Shown: positions 28,600 through 42,556, numbered from the stretch's first letter. The stretch is DNA of 64,000 bases from an uncultured Pelagibacteraceae bacterium (GCA_902519325.1 CABYJU010000001.1:62001-126000); one strand, 5' to 3'. The notes: a model not told the origin generated them from the sequence alone. A program made the numbers and translations.

Positions 28600-29506
28600 T
28601 TGAAATTATTGTTCCTTTTCTAACCTTATTCCCTAATAAAAATTCATTGATTAATTGTGGATTCTTTCCCTCTTTTTGTATCTCAATGATATTTATTGAA
28701 TTTTCCCCACATGCTATTGTCATTTGTTCGTCAATTACTTCACCAATTGTTGCTGACTGCTTGTTTATTTTGGCTTTTAATATTTTATGTCTTTTGTTGT
28801 TAAACTCAAACCATGCACCAGGTTTTGGATATAATCCATTTATTTGAGCAATTATTTTACTAGCACTACTATTCCAATCTATCTTTCCCTCTATTTTTTG
28901 AATTTTCTTTGCGTATGTAGCTTTTGTATGATCTTGCTCTTTAAATATTGCTTCTCCTTCTAAAACATTTTGCACATTTTCTAAAATTTTTTCTGTACTC
29001 AAATAAGATAATTTTTCAGATAAAGTTTCTGCATTATCTTGGTCAAGAATATCTACTGAATATTTATTACACACTGGTCCAGAATCTAATTTTTCATCAA
29101 TTTTCATAAATGATATACCAGTTTTTTTTTCAATGTTTAAAATTGATCTTTGGATTGGTGCCGCCCCTCTCCATTTTGGTAATAATGAAGCATGAATATT
29201 CAAAAAACCTTTTTTACTCAAATCAAGAATTTTTTTTGAAATTAAGTGTCCGTATGCAACAACAATTACAAGGTCTAAATTTAATTCTTTAAGATATTCA
29301 AATTCCTCATCAATTTTTTTTGGGGTTTTAATTTTTAGATTAAGTTCCTCTGCGCATTTATGAATTGGTGATTTCGTAAACTTTTGACCTCTATTTGATT
29401 TACTTGGAGGCTGAGTAAAAACACAATTAATTTTATATTTTTGATTAATTTTTTTTAGAATAGGCACAGCAAACTGCGGTGTACCCATGAACACAATATT
29501 TGACAT
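28592..29506 (-). CDS. fmt: Methionyl-tRNA formyltransferase
   Basis: VFMGTPQFAVPIL, LNIHASLLPKWRGAAPIQRSI. Confidence 0.96.
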   Translation of the reverse strand: MSNIVFMGTPQFAVPILKKINQKYKINCVFTQPPSKSNRGQKFTKSPIHKCAEELNLKIKTPKKIDEEFEYLKELNLDLVIVVAYGHLISKKILDLSKKGFLNIHASLLPKWRGAAPIQRSILNIEKKTGISFMKIDEKLDSGPVCNKYSVDILDQDNAETLSEKLSYLSTEKILENVQNVLEGEAIFKEQDHTKATYAKKIQKIEGKIDWNSSASKIIAQINGLYPKPGAWFEFNNKRHKILKAKINKQSATIGEVIDEQMTIACGENSINIIEIQKEGKNPQLINEFLLGNKVRKGTIISSE

Positions 29507-30028
29507 TTAAACGACAACTCTATTAGAAGTTTTTTGTTTAGACAATTTTTTTATTATTAAATCTTTTTTGATTTTAGATAAATAATCAATGATTAGTTTT
29601 CCATCTAAGTGATTAATTTCATGTTGTAAACATGTTGAGAGTAGTCCATCACATTGCATTTCTTTCTTATCACCATTTCCGTCTATATAAGATACAGTAC
29701 AAATTTCTGGTCTTTCTATCTCAATAAAGGTATTGGGTATTGATAAACAACCTTCCTCATATGTAGACATTTTTTCACTTAATGTTTTTATTTGAGGATT
29801 AATAAAACATAATGGTTTTTTTTCATTTTCGTTTTTTGAGACATCTAAAACAACTACTCTTTTAAGAATTCCAACTTGAACAGCTGCTAAACCTATACCA
29901 TTATGATGGTACATAGTTTCAAATAAATCTTTTATGAGTTTTTTTTCATTTACATCAACTTTATTTAAAGGCTCAGATTTTTTTCTAAGAATATCATCGG
30001 GTACTGTGATTAGTTCTTTTACTGACAT
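29507..30028 (-). CDS. def: Peptide deformylase
   Basis: GIGLAAVQVG, EEGCLSIP, LQHEINHLDGKL. Confidence 0.97.
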   Translation of the reverse strand: MSVKELITVPDDILRKKSEPLNKVDVNEKKLIKDLFETMYHHNGIGLAAVQVGILKRVVVLDVSKNENEKKPLCFINPQIKTLSEKMSTYEEGCLSIPNTFIEIERPEICTVSYIDGNGDKKEMQCDGLLSTCLQHEINHLDGKLIIDYLSKIKKDLIIKKLSKQKTSNRVVV

Positions 30029-30042
30029 AGTTTATTTATTGT

Positions 30043-31782
30043 TTAGACTTTTAAAGGCAAGACTTCTATTAGAATTTCGTTCCTTAAATCTACATTTTTT
30101 AGCTCATTCATAGTTGAAACTAATAAATTCACTGTGTTTATATCTAGATCTTCAAGATTACTTTCACCAACAATATCTACTATTTTAATTAATAATAAGC
30201 CTAACTCTCCATTCGATAACATTTGTTTTATATCAGAGGAAAATTGATAATTGTATTCATAAAGGTTTGAGTATTTTTTATCTATTTTTACACCATCTGA
30301 TTTAAGAGATTCGATAAGAATCATATCTTTTGTAGAAAAAACATATTTTTTGTTTCTTTTAATTTTTTTTAAAATATCGTTTGTTTCCTTTTCAGCTTTA
30401 GGCAAACTAGTTTTATTTAAAAAGTAATTTAATAATTTTGACTGATGTATTTTTTTATTATTAAATTTTATCTTTCTCTCTTTTTTTAACTTATTGTTGG
30501 TATGATTTTCATAAAAGGTAGTAAAATTTGAGGGAACATCGTCTTTTTTTATATTTTTTAATATTACTTTAATTTCATTATCAAACGCATTGTCTAATTT
30601 TTTTTTTTGGAAAGATTTATATAGTTCAGACGTCATACTTAATCTTTGTTGGACATCAACAGATAAAAGTAATCTTTGATATAATAAAGCTCTGCCCTCA
30701 TAATCTGGAAGTAGCTTATAAGCATCTTTGGCATTTAATAGTTGTGTTATGTTAAATTGAAATTTTTTATATGTATCTAGTAGTTCTCTCTCATCAAATA
30801 CATTTTCATGAGTTGCTCTTTCTAATAATCTTAAATCCTCTGGATTTTCAATATCAAAGGAATTTGTATTTTTAAGAATATTTGATGACGAAAGATAACT
30901 CCATATATATCTAGGTGAGTCCATTTTTGGCTCATAATTGAAATCATTATTTGTTTTATGAGATAAGTGAAAATATAAAATATTTTCGTCTGAAATTATT
31001 TCATCTTTGCTTGCGTAACCCATTAATATATTAAATTTATTTTCAAAAAAAGTGTCAATCTCATCCAACTCTTTTGATAAATCAAAAAGTAGTTGAGCTT
31101 GTTCTTTTTTATCTTCTAGAATTAAACAATAAATTTTAAAATTATTTAAATATTTATCGGTAATAGCACCACTAACATCAAATATTTCACATGCTTTTTT
31201 TACTTCAGAGTTTGAAAGGAAATATTCTGAATAAAATTTAATCAATTTATTTTTATTTGAAACTTCAGAATTATTGATTAGAAATTCTTTAATTAATTCA
31301 AAATCTTTTTTGTTTATTAAATGATTAAATTTAAACTCTAAAAATTCCTCTTCAGTAATATTATTTGTTGGAATATATGAATTTGTCAGTAAAGCTATGT
31401 CTAATATTTTTTTTGAAAATTCAGATAAGTTTCTATTTAAATTTTTATTTAAAATACTTTTAATTAGTTCACCATCACTGTTCGACCACATGTCAATTTT
31501 TAAGCCATTCTGCGCAGGATCATATAACCCAGCTAGTTTTATAGTGGATGACTCAATTTCTTTATTAATCACTATCTCGGAACTAGATTGAACTGATAAT
31601 ATTGTATTAGTATTTGGATTATTGCTTGAGTTTATATTTGACGTTGAATTTTCTTTATTAATAATGTCTTTTTTTTCAATTTTCCAAATATCGATTGGTT
31701 CATTTGCAAAAGAATAATTATAAAAAAATAAAATTAAGGTTATTTTAAGAATTATTTTACTTAATTGTTTTAAAATTTTCAT
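30043..31782 (-). CDS. Uncharacterised secreted/periplasmic protein with N-terminal signal (579 aa)
   Basis: Long ORF; N-terminal ILKQLSKIILKITLILFFYNYSFANE signal-like segment; no family recognised. Confidence 0.75.
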   Translation of the reverse strand: MKILKQLSKIILKITLILFFYNYSFANEPIDIWKIEKKDIINKENSTSNINSSNNPNTNTILSVQSSSEIVINKEIESSTIKLAGLYDPAQNGLKIDMWSNSDGELIKSILNKNLNRNLSEFSKKILDIALLTNSYIPTNNITEEEFLEFKFNHLINKKDFELIKEFLINNSEVSNKNKLIKFYSEYFLSNSEVKKACEIFDVSGAITDKYLNNFKIYCLILEDKKEQAQLLFDLSKELDEIDTFFENKFNILMGYASKDEIISDENILYFHLSHKTNNDFNYEPKMDSPRYIWSYLSSSNILKNTNSFDIENPEDLRLLERATHENVFDERELLDTYKKFQFNITQLLNAKDAYKLLPDYEGRALLYQRLLLSVDVQQRLSMTSELYKSFQKKKLDNAFDNEIKVILKNIKKDDVPSNFTTFYENHTNNKLKKERKIKFNNKKIHQSKLLNYFLNKTSLPKAEKETNDILKKIKRNKKYVFSTKDMILIESLKSDGVKIDKKYSNLYEYNYQFSSDIKQMLSNGELGLLLIKIVDIVGESNLEDLDINTVNLLVSTMNELKNVDLRNEILIEVLPLKV

Positions 31783-31897
31783 TAGGCAAAATCACTTCAA
31801 TTTTTTTGTTGGGAGATGGGAAATCAATCTGACTTAAAACAACAATAGACAAAATTAATATAAAAAATATAATTCCAGCTTTAATTGCAAATTTCAT
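31757..31897 (-). CDS. 46-aa single-TM micro-ORF MKFAIKAGIIFFILILSIVVLSQIDFPSPNKKIEVILPNENFKTIK
   Basis: Read from minus strand; overlaps the start of the 579-aa ORF; hydrophobic helix followed by short polar tail. Confidence 0.55.
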   Translation of the reverse strand: MKFAIKAGIIFFILILSIVVLSQIDFPSPNKKIEVILPNENFKTIK

Positions 31898-31993
31898 ATT
31901 ATGTTATATTCCTTTGTAGTATAATGTTTTAAAAGCATATAATTTTGTAAAATCAAAATAAGACATATTTGTGTTTTTTCAACTTAGAAATAT

Positions 31994-32518
31994 ATGGAAT
32001 CAAATAAAAATCTAGTTTTAGTAGGTATGATGGGTTCGGGAAAGACATTAATAGGAAAATTGATTTCTAAACAAACCAAACTTAAATTTATTGATATAGA
32101 TAATAAAATTGAAGAAAAAGAAAAAATGAAAATTGCAGAAATTTTCAAAAAAAAGGGAGAAAAATTCTTCCGTGAATGTGAGGAAGAAGTAACATTATCA
32201 TGTTTAAAAGGTGAGAAACAAATTTTATCACTAGGTGGGGGTGCATATATTAATAATTATATTAGGAAAGAATGTAAGAAGAGTTCTTTTAGTTTTTGGT
32301 TGAATTGGAAAAAAGATATAATAATTAGAAGAATAAATGGTAGCAAAAAGAGACCTCTGGCTATGACATTAAGTGAAACAGATCTAGAGAGACTAATAGA
32401 TGAAAGAGCTAAAATATATAGTTTGGCAGACTTCACAATTAATTGTGATCAGCTAAATAAAAATGAGATAGCAAATAAAATTATAAAAAAATATGAAATC
32501 AAAAATAATAAAGGTTAA
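31994..32518 (+). CDS. aroK: Shikimate kinase
   Basis: LVGMMGSGKTLIGKLI Walker A, DIDNKIE, LSLGGGAY. Confidence 0.94.
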   Translation: MESNKNLVLVGMMGSGKTLIGKLISKQTKLKFIDIDNKIEEKEKMKIAEIFKKKGEKFFRECEEEVTLSCLKGEKQILSLGGGAYINNYIRKECKKSSFSFWLNWKKDIIIRRINGSKKRPLAMTLSETDLERLIDERAKIYSLADFTINCDQLNKNEIANKIIKKYEIKNNKG

Positions 32519-33608
32519 AACTAAAAGTAAAAATTACGAAGTTCATATTGGTAACAATCTAATCCCAAAGTTAAAAAATATTTTAAAAAAAAATAAATTA
32601 TTTTTTTCAAAATGTTTGATCGTAATTGACAATAAGATACCAAGAAAATTTAGAACATTACTTTTAAAAAATTTAAAAAATCGAAAAATTTACATTTTAA
32701 ATTTTAATGCAAATGAAAAAAATAAAAGTTATTTAAGTATCGATAAAATACACAATGTTTTATTTAAAAATAATTTTTATAGAGAGGACTGTATAATTTC
32801 ATTTGGTGGAGGAATTACAGGAGATGTAGTTGGATATGCAGCCAGCACATATAAAAGAGGAATAAAATTTATTAATATGCCCTCCACTTTATTAGCTCAA
32901 GTCGACTCTTCAATAGGTGGCAAAACAGGTATTAATAATAAATTCGGAAAAAATCTTGTAGGAAGTTTTTATCAGCCAGATCTAGTAATTTCAGATATTA
33001 ATTTACTACGTACGCTCCCCAAAAGAGAAATTATATGTGGATATGCTGAAATACTAAAAAGTAGTTTAATTGATAACAAAAAAAATTTTGTTTTTTTAGA
33101 TAAAAATTTTAATAAGATTTTAAACTTAAAAGGAAATCTTATAATTAACGCAATTTTAAATAGCTGTTTATTAAAAAAAAAAATTATTGAAAAGGATGAA
33201 AAAGAAAAAAATTTAAGAAAATCTTTAAATCTCGGCCATACTTTTGCTCACGCATATGAGGCTACTCTTGGTTACTCAAAAAAATTAAATCATGGAGAAG
33301 CTGTTATATTTGGTTTAATGAATGCTGTAAATTTTAGTAAAGAAAAAAAAATTATTTCAGATTCAAATTCAGAATTAATAAATAATCATATTAAAAAGAT
33401 AGAAATTAAAAATAAATATAAAGATCTTTTTAATAAAAGGAAAATTAAATCAATTCTAAACTTTATGAAAAGTGATAAAAAAAATAAATCAGATAGTATA
33501 AACTTAATATTAATAAGGAATTTTGGAAAATTAAACCTAAATTATCAAGCCAAATCTGGTGAATTGAACAAGTTTTTATTAAAAGAATTAAATAAAGCTT
33601 ATTTGTAA
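32493..33608 (+). CDS. aroB: 3-dehydroquinate synthase
   Basis: FGGGITGDVVGYAASTYKRGIKFINMPSTLLAQVDSSIGGKTGIN. Confidence 0.96.
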   Translation: MKSKIIKVKTKSKNYEVHIGNNLIPKLKNILKKNKLFFSKCLIVIDNKIPRKFRTLLLKNLKNRKIYILNFNANEKNKSYLSIDKIHNVLFKNNFYREDCIISFGGGITGDVVGYAASTYKRGIKFINMPSTLLAQVDSSIGGKTGINNKFGKNLVGSFYQPDLVISDINLLRTLPKREIICGYAEILKSSLIDNKKNFVFLDKNFNKILNLKGNLIINAILNSCLLKKKIIEKDEKEKNLRKSLNLGHTFAHAYEATLGYSKKLNHGEAVIFGLMNAVNFSKEKKIISDSNSELINNHIKKIEIKNKYKDLFNKRKIKSILNFMKSDKKNKSDSINLILIRNFGKLNLNYQAKSGELNKFLLKELNKAYL

Positions 33609-33848
33609 AGAATGAATATCAGTTTTCAATTCTTCGCTTAAAATATTGTAGATTACTTTATTAGACTTAATTCTATTCGTTTTTTTTAATATTTTAGAAT
33701 TTATTTCTAATTTAATATGATATTTGCCTTTCTGATGTGAATTGTGTTTTAAATGCTTATAAGTGTTGTCGATTATCTTTACATTTTTTATGGAAGTGTC
33801 TTTCAAAAGTTTATTTTCAATTTTTTTTGAAAGTTGATTAATATCCAT
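33588..33848 (-). CDS. BolA-like family protein (start corrected to MDINQL)
   Basis: Small protein with H...GKYHIKLEI..., C-terminal LSEELKTDIHSLQI; precedes J-domain/cobST as in alphaproteobacteria. Confidence 0.75.
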   Translation of the reverse strand: MDINQLSKKIENKLLKDTSIKNVKIIDNTYKHLKHNSHQKGKYHIKLEINSKILKKTNRIKSNKVIYNILSEELKTDIHSLQISFI

Positions 33849-33868
33849 TAAACTTGATATTATATAAT

Positions 33869-34402
33869 ATGAAAAATATTTGTGAATGGAATAATTGTAA
33901 CGAAGAGGGACTTTACAAAGCTCCAAAAGAAAAGGATAACAGCAAAGAATATAGGCTTCTCTGCCTTGAGCATGTAAGAGAGTTTAATAAAAGCTGGAAT
34001 TATTTTTCAGGCATGAGCGATGAACAAGTAATCAGCTTTTTAAAATCTGACATAACATGGCATAAGCCAACACAGAGTTTTAGCTCTTCAGATAATTTTT
34101 TCAAAATATTGTGGAATAATACTTTAAAAGATGAAAATGGAAAATTTAAAGATTTTAGTAATTTGAATCATATGAATAAGTTTAATTTTAATAGTAATGA
34201 TCTTAAAGCCTTTGAAATTTTGGGTGTTGGAGTTGGTTTAAAATGGGCCAAAATACAAGAAAAATTCAAAAGACTTGTGAAAAAATTTCACCCTGATATG
34301 AATGCTGGCAATAAAAAATTTGAAGATAAGCTTAAAGTGATAACTTTAGCTTATACCCAATTAAAAAATACTTATAAGGATAAAATTGACAACAAATATT
34401 GA
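33869..34402 (+). CDS. J-domain (DnaJ-like) protein with N-terminal Cys motif
   Basis: C-terminal J-domain: [55 protein letters not shown] (HPD motif). Confidence 0.85.
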   Translation: MKNICEWNNCNEEGLYKAPKEKDNSKEYRLLCLEHVREFNKSWNYFSGMSDEQVISFLKSDITWHKPTQSFSSSDNFFKILWNNTLKDENGKFKDFSNLNHMNKFNFNSNDLKAFEILGVGVGLKWAKIQEKFKRLVKKFHPDMNAGNKKFEDKLKVITLAYTQLKNTYKDKIDNKY

Positions 34403-35360
34403 ACAGACTCCAGATATTAAATTATCGATTAAACAAACATTCGGTATTGATTCTGATATGGAAGTGGACGCATTTTCAAAAAAAACTGATTATGTGCCGG
34501 ATATAGATAAAACTTATAAATTTGATAAAGACACAACTTTAGCAATACTCTCCGGATTTTCATTTAATAAAAGAGTTCTTGTACAAGGTTATCATGGAAC
34601 AGGTAAATCCACACATATAGAACAAATTGCAGCTAGATTAAATTGGCCATGTATCAGAATTAACTTAGATAGTCATGTTAGTAGAATAGATTTAATTGGT
34701 AAAGACTCAATTGTAATCAAAGATGGCAAACAAGTAACAGAATTCAAGGAGGGAATTCTTCCTTGGTCGATTCAAAATCCAGTAGCTTTAGTATTTGATG
34801 AATATGATGCTGGTAGACCAGATGTGATGTTTGTAATTCAAAGAGTTTTGGAAGCTGAAGGAAATTTTACTTTATTAGATAAGAATAAGGTCATTAAGCA
34901 AAATAAATATTTCAGATTATTTGCAACCTCAAATACTGTTGGTTTAGGAGATACAACTGGACTCTATCATGGAACACAACAAATAAACCAGGGACAAATG
35001 GATAGATGGAATATCGTAACAACATTAAATTATTTAGCTTTAGAAAAAGAAATGGAAATTATTTTAGGAAAAAATAAATCTTTAGATAATAATAAAGGTA
35101 AAGAGAAAGTTGCAAACATGATAAAAGTTGCGACACTTACTAGAAAAGGATTTATGGCTGGAGATATTTCAACTGTTATGAGTCCTAGGACGGTACTACA
35201 TTGGGCAGAAAATTCAGAAATATTTAAAGATGTGGGCTATGCATTCAGAGTAACTTTTTTAAATAAATGTGATGATGTAGAAAAGAATACAATCGCAGAA
35301 TATTATCAAAGATGTTTTGGAGAAGAACTGCCAGAGTCGATGATAAATATTCAGGTTTAA
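34386..35360 (+). CDS. cobS: CobS-type AAA+ ATPase (cobaltochelatase subunit homologue)
   Basis: [68 protein letters not shown]. Confidence 0.92.
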   Translation: MTTNIEQTPDIKLSIKQTFGIDSDMEVDAFSKKTDYVPDIDKTYKFDKDTTLAILSGFSFNKRVLVQGYHGTGKSTHIEQIAARLNWPCIRINLDSHVSRIDLIGKDSIVIKDGKQVTEFKEGILPWSIQNPVALVFDEYDAGRPDVMFVIQRVLEAEGNFTLLDKNKVIKQNKYFRLFATSNTVGLGDTTGLYHGTQQINQGQMDRWNIVTTLNYLALEKEMEIILGKNKSLDNNKGKEKVANMIKVATLTRKGFMAGDISTVMSPRTVLHWAENSEIFKDVGYAFRVTFLNKCDDVEKNTIAEYYQRCFGEELPESMINIQV

Positions 35361-37150
35361 TGAACAAAGATGACCTTATAAAAGAGCAATTTAAACAGGC
35401 TTTAAATTCAACGATTAAAGCCATTTCAGGCGAAACATATACATTAAAAGACAAAAAAAATTTAAAAGAATTTAATATTTCTAAATTTGATAATTTAAAA
35501 GATAAAGAAAACTTTATTAAATTAAGAGCCGAGGCAGATTCAGAAGCATTAAAAAGAAAATTTTCTGATAATTCTACATTGGAGCAAAATATTCCAAAAA
35601 CACCTACTTGCCATACGCTGTATAAAATTTCTGAAAAAATAAGATATGAGCTTTTAGGATCAAAAATGATGAGAGGAATTTCTAAAAATTTAATGGCCAA
35701 ATATAACAACAAGATTGGTATGGCAAAATCTGAAAATATAAAAAAGAAAGAGGAATCTAATGTTTCTGAAGCTTTTGAATATTACATGCTTAATAAAATA
35801 ATGAACGTAAATTTAACTGAAAACGCTGAAAAAATTTTATCATACTGGAAAGATGATTTTGAAAAATCTTTAGATAAACACATACACTTTTTAAAAGAAA
35901 ATGCAGAGAATCAAGACATATACAATTCTAAAATATCCGAAATTCTTCAGAATATGGAAATCTTCGAATCCGAAGAAGAAAACAAAAGGGAAGAGCAGAA
36001 AGAAGATGAGCAAGATAACAATAATTCAAAAGATGATCAAAAAACAGATAGTGGAGACTCTCAGGAAAGAGAAGAGGAAGACAGTGTTAATGAAGGAGTT
36101 GATAGTTCTGACGAAATGAATGAATTTAGACTTGATGAACAACTAGGAAATGATGATGCTGAAAATAATGAAATAGAAAATATTGTTCAGAAAAAAAATT
36201 TAGGAATAAGTAATAAAGAATATAAAATATATACTTCAGAATTTGATGAGACAGCAAAAGCAGAAACATTGGAAAATTCTGAAGAAATTTCAAAATTAAG
36301 AAAAAATTTAGATCAACAACTAACTAGTTTCCAAGATATAATTACCAAACTGGCAAACAAATTACAAAGACAGTTACTTGCAAAACAAAATAGATCTTGG
36401 GAATTTGATCTTGAAGAAGGTTTATTAGATAGTTCAAAATTACCAAGAATAATAATTGATCCATATAATTCCCTTTCCTTTAAAAAAGAGAAAGATTTAG
36501 AGTTTAAAGATACAGTTGTGACTTTACTTATAGATAATTCTGGATCTATGAGAGGGAGGCCAATTACTATTGCAGCACTTTGTGCCGATATATTGTCTAG
36601 AACATTAGAAAGATGCTCAGTTAAAGTTGAAATTCTTGGTTTCACAACAAAGAATTGGAAGGGCGGTAAGAGCAGAGAAAAGTGGAATAAACTTGGAAAA
36701 TTAAAAAATCCAGGACGTTTGAATGACTTAAGACATATAATTTATAAATCTGCTGATACTCACTGGAGACAATCAAAAAAAAATTTAGGTTTAATGCTAA
36801 AAGAGGGTTTGCTTAAAGAAAATATTGATGGTGAAGCTATTACTTGGGCTTTCAATAGACTTAAGAAAAGAAAAGAAGAAAGAAAAATTCTTATGGTTAT
36901 TTCTGATGGAGCTCCAGTTGATGACTCAACATTATCTGTTAACTCGGGTGATTTTTTAGAAAAACATCTAAAGCAAACTGTAAAATCAATTGAAAACAAA
37001 AGTGATATCGAAATTCTTGCTATAGGTATAGGTCACGATGTTTCGAGATATTACAAAAAAGCGATAAAAATTGCTGATGTTCAAGAATTAGGCGATGTAA
37101 TGATTGGTCAGCTTAGTGGATTGTTTGAAAATAATAAAAAATTACACTAA
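35360..37150 (+). CDS. cobT: CobT-type VWA-domain protein (start corrected to MNKDDL)
   Basis: Acidic central region, [25 protein letters not shown] motif, [23 protein letters not shown] junction with cobS. Confidence 0.92.
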   Translation: MNKDDLIKEQFKQALNSTIKAISGETYTLKDKKNLKEFNISKFDNLKDKENFIKLRAEADSEALKRKFSDNSTLEQNIPKTPTCHTLYKISEKIRYELLGSKMMRGISKNLMAKYNNKIGMAKSENIKKKEESNVSEAFEYYMLNKIMNVNLTENAEKILSYWKDDFEKSLDKHIHFLKENAENQDIYNSKISEILQNMEIFESEEENKREEQKEDEQDNNNSKDDQKTDSGDSQEREEEDSVNEGVDSSDEMNEFRLDEQLGNDDAENNEIENIVQKKNLGISNKEYKIYTSEFDETAKAETLENSEEISKLRKNLDQQLTSFQDIITKLANKLQRQLLAKQNRSWEFDLEEGLLDSSKLPRIIIDPYNSLSFKKEKDLEFKDTVVTLLIDNSGSMRGRPITIAALCADILSRTLERCSVKVEILGFTTKNWKGGKSREKWNKLGKLKNPGRLNDLRHIIYKSADTHWRQSKKNLGLMLKEGLLKENIDGEAITWAFNRLKKRKEERKILMVISDGAPVDDSTLSVNSGDFLEKHLKQTVKSIENKSDIEILAIGIGHDVSRYYKKAIKIADVQELGDVMIGQLSGLFENNKKLH

Positions 37151-38422
37151 TTTTTTTAAATTTTTATTTTCCCATTCTATATTTACTTCAGCTCCACCTC
37201 TAGTTTCTGAATTTCTAATTGTTATTCTGGCAGAATTTTTTTCCAACAATGTTTTGCCTATAAAAATCCCTAAACCTAGTCCAGTTTTTTTGTTATCTTT
37301 GGGTTTAAGTGTCTTAATATAAGGCTCTCCAATCTTATTAAGTATATCTTTTGGTATACCAGGGCCATCATCCTCTATTGTTATTTCAGTCTTTTGACTG
37401 TCACTTTTGATAGCAATATAGATATTTTCATTTGAAAATTTGTTAGCATTTCCAATAAAATTCCTCAAACCATAAACAATTTCAACAGATTTTAATATTT
37501 CAAATGAGTTAGAATCTTGCTCTTTATCAATATTGAAATTCTTATTAGAAATTTCCTTAAATGAGTTAACTATCTCGTTAATATAATCGTAAAGCGTTTT
37601 ATTTTTGTCAATAAAATCATCTTCTATCGTAGGATTTAATGTTAATTTTTTTAAAATCTCATTACACCTGTTAACTTGACTAATTAATAGTTCGAGATCT
37701 TTTTTAACATCATTATTATCTTTAAATTGATCAAATAAATCGTGAGAAATAATTTTAATTGTAGACAAAGGAGTACCAAATGAATGAGCTGCAGCTGCAG
37801 CCTGTCCCCCAAGTGAAACCAGCTCATGTTCTTTCGAAATTACTTCTTGGATTTTATCTAATGCATCTTTCCTAAGATTTGTTTCTTGTCCAAAAATAAA
37901 TGCAAAATAATTTAAAAAAAATAATGCAATTATCAATGCAAGGGGAATTGCATAGTAATAATACAGACTAATACTATATTCATCCAATGGTTTTGGTAAT
38001 TCATAATGATAAAAAGTTAAAATTATAATCGATGCTAGAGTAATTAAAATTAAAGCAATATTTGTTTTAATATTTAAATTGGATGCAGCAAATACACTTG
38101 GTATCAAAAGGAATATCGAAAATGGATTTAAAATACCACCAGATAAGTAAAGTAAAGCGCTCAATTGAAGTATATCTAAAGATAAAAAATTAAAAGAAGT
38201 CGTGTTTGAAAGTACGGGTTTTTTATAAAAAAACATTAAGTAAAAGTTACTTAAAGCTCCAACAAAAATTATAAGATTAGATAAAATAAAGTTGAACTCA
38301 AAACCAAAAATAAATTTGACTGTGTTTATAGTTATAAATTGACCTAAAATCCCAATCCATCTTAAATTGATATATGTTGACTTATTTAATGATGCTGCTT
38401 TGACAGATTGTTTTAAATCCAT
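37142..38422 (-). CDS. regB: RegB/PrrB-type redox sensor histidine kinase
   Basis: [12 protein letters not shown] (RegB quinone-box-like), [19 protein letters not shown]-box, [10 protein letters not shown] (redox Cys region), HATPase GDDGPGIP-type EDDGPGIP. Confidence 0.87.
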   Translation of the reverse strand: MDLKQSVKAASLNKSTYINLRWIGILGQFITINTVKFIFGFEFNFILSNLIIFVGALSNFYLMFFYKKPVLSNTTSFNFLSLDILQLSALLYLSGGILNPFSIFLLIPSVFAASNLNIKTNIALILITLASIIILTFYHYELPKPLDEYSISLYYYYAIPLALIIALFFLNYFAFIFGQETNLRKDALDKIQEVISKEHELVSLGGQAAAAAHSFGTPLSTIKIISHDLFDQFKDNNDVKKDLELLISQVNRCNEILKKLTLNPTIEDDFIDKNKTLYDYINEIVNSFKEISNKNFNIDKEQDSNSFEILKSVEIVYGLRNFIGNANKFSNENIYIAIKSDSQKTEITIEDDGPGIPKDILNKIGEPYIKTLKPKDNKKTGLGLGIFIGKTLLEKNSARITIRNSETRGGAEVNIEWENKNLKKLV

Positions 38423-40504
<2,082 letters not shown>

Positions 40505-40558
40505 TTATAACATTTTTATAAAAAATTTAAAAATGGGAGAGACGCAAATGCTTAAATT

Positions 40559-40582
40559 AATGTTGGATACCAACGTTTTTTT
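40559..40582 (+). terminator. Intrinsic-terminator-like hairpin, + orientation
   Basis: ATGTTGG ATA CCAACGT stem (one T:G pair) running into a T7 tract. Confidence 0.45.
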
Positions 40583-40650
40583 GATGTTTTTTAGATTTTT
40601 TTTCTATTTCTTTAAAACCCGTCAAAAAGATCATTTTTCTAATAAAAATA

Positions 40651-40740
40651 TGGCGGAGAGAATGGGATTCGAACCCATGATAGAGTTTCCCCTATACACG
40701 CTTTCCAAGCGTGCGCCTTCAACCGCTCGGCCACCTCTCC
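40651..40740 (-). tRNA. tRNA-Ser (GGA), CCA encoded
   Basis: Reverse complement GGAGAGG TGGCCGAGCGGTTGAAGGCGCACGC TTGGAAA GCGTG... long variable arm ...GGGTTCGAATCCC...CTCTCC G CCA. Confidence 0.95.
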
Positions 40741-40747
40741 AAAATTC

Positions 40748-42556
40748 CTACTCCTTGTTTATCCTTAAAACACCAATAAATGCTTCTTGAGGTATTTCAA
40801 CTTTTCCAAATTGCTTAGCTCTAGCTTTACCTTTTTTCTGTTTTTCAAGCAGTTTTCTTTTTCTATCTGTTGCTCCTCCTCCATGAATTTTTGTTAGCAC
40901 ATCTTTTTTAAAACCTTTGATAGTTTCTCTAGCAATAATTTTACCACCAATAGCTGCTTGAATTGGTATCATAAAGTTGTGCCTTGGTATTAAATCTTTT
41001 AATTTTTCACATACTTCTCTACCCGTAGTTTGAGCAAAATCTTTATGTATCATCATTGCAAGAGCATCAACGGGTTCTGAGTTCACAAGTATATTCATTT
41101 TTACTAGATCTCCTTCTTTGTGATCAATAATTTCATAATCAAAACTAGCATATCCGCTTGTCATGGATTTAAGACGATCATTAAAATCAAATACTACCTC
41201 ATTTAAAGGTATTTCATAATTAATTACTGCACGGTTTCCAGAATAACTTAAATTAGTTTGTATACCTCTTTTATTTTGACATAACTTAATAATTGATCCC
41301 AAGTACTGGTCTGGAGTGATAATTGTAGCTTTAATCCATGGTTCTTCAATAAATTTTATATAAGTAGGATCTGGTAAATTAGATGGATTTTGAAGTTCGA
41401 CAATTTCACCATTATTTAAGTGAACTTTATAAACAACGCCAGGTGTTGTTGTTAATAAATTAATATCAAATTCTCTTTCAAGCCTTTCTGTGATAATTTC
41501 AAGGTGTAAAAGACCTAAAAAACCACATCTAAAACCAAGTCCTAAGGCAGATGAAGATTCCGCCTCATAAGAAAAACTTGCATCATTTAATTGTAATTTA
41601 GCAAGTCCATCTTTTAGCTTTTGATATTCTGAACTATCTACGGGAAATAAACCACAAAAAACTACTGGTTTACTTGGTTTAAAACCTGGTAATGCATCTT
41701 TGAGGGGATTCTCTGCATCACATATAGTATCTCCAACTTTAGTTTCTGATAAAATTTTAATACCAGTTGTAATAAAACCTATTTCTCCAGCATTAAGTTC
41801 ACTCACATCTTTTGCCTTCGGGGTAAAAACACCAACTTTTTCTACGATATATTCTTGATTTGTAGACATCATTTTTATTTTCATATTTTTTTTTAGAGTT
41901 CCATCTATGATTCTCACTAATATAACTACTCCAAGATAAGTGTCATACCAGCTATCAACTAATAAACATTTTAATTTGCTATTTTTTTCACCCTTAGGTC
42001 CAGGCAGAGAATTAATAATTTGCTCAAGAATTTCATCTATTCCTTGTCCAGTTTTTCCTGAGCAAGGAACAGAATTAGATGTATCTATACCTATAACATC
42101 TTCAATTTGATTATTTGTTCTATCAAGATCTGATGCTGGTAGATCAATTTTATTTAATACTGGAATAATCTCATGATTTATATCAAGTGCTTGATATACA
42201 TTTGCAAGTGTTTGAGCCTCTACACCTTGTGTACTATCTACAATTAATATTGAGCCCTCGCACGCATAAAGGCTTCTGCTAACTTCATAGCTAAAATCTA
42301 CATGTCCTGGGGTGTCTATAATATTTAAAATGTAATTTTTACCATTTTTTGCTTTATAATTTAATTTAACTGTTTGTGCTTTGATTGTTATTCCTCTCTC
42401 TCTTTCTATATCCATAGAGTCTAGCACTTGAGATTTCATTTCTCTGTCACTTAAACCTCCACATTTATGAATTATTCTGTCAGCTATAGTTGATTTACCA
42501 TGATCTATATGAGCTATAATTGCAAAATTCCTAATGTTGTCAATTGTATCACCCAT
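40748..42556 (-). CDS. lepA: Elongation factor 4 (LepA)
   Basis: [52 protein letters not shown]-terminal [34 protein letters not shown]. Confidence 0.98.
   Translation of the reverse strand: MGDTIDNIRNFAIIAHIDHGKSTIADRIIHKCGGLSDREMKSQVLDSMDIERERGITIKAQTVKLNYKAKNGKNYILNIIDTPGHVDFSYEVSRSLYACEGSILIVDSTQGVEAQTLANVYQALDINHEIIPVLNKIDLPASDLDRTNNQIEDVIGIDTSNSVPCSGKTGQGIDEILEQIINSLPGPKGEKNSKLKCLLVDSWYDTYLGVVILVRIIDGTLKKNMKIKMMSTNQEYIVEKVGVFTPKAKDVSELNAGEIGFITTGIKILSETKVGDTICDAENPLKDALPGFKPSKPVVFCGLFPVDSSEYQKLKDGLAKLQLNDASFSYEAESSSALGLGFRCGFLGLLHLEIITERLEREFDINLLTTTPGVVYKVHLNNGEIVELQNPSNLPDPTYIKFIEEPWIKATIITPDQYLGSIIKLCQNKRGIQTNLSYSGNRAVINYEIPLNEVVFDFNDRLKSMTSGYASFDYEIIDHKEGDLVKMNILVNSEPVDALAMMIHKDFAQTTGREVCEKLKDLIPRHNFMIPIQAAIGGKIIARETIKGFKKDVLTKIHGGGATDRKRKLLEKQKKGKARAKQFGKVEIPQEAFIGVLRINKE

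Noticed and set aside
40533-40790. ORF track + strand 85-aa ORF (…[30 protein letters not shown]…)
   Set aside because: It is a translation of the antisense of tRNA-Ser(GGA); the 'AERMGFEP' string is a recurrent mis-annotation artefact.
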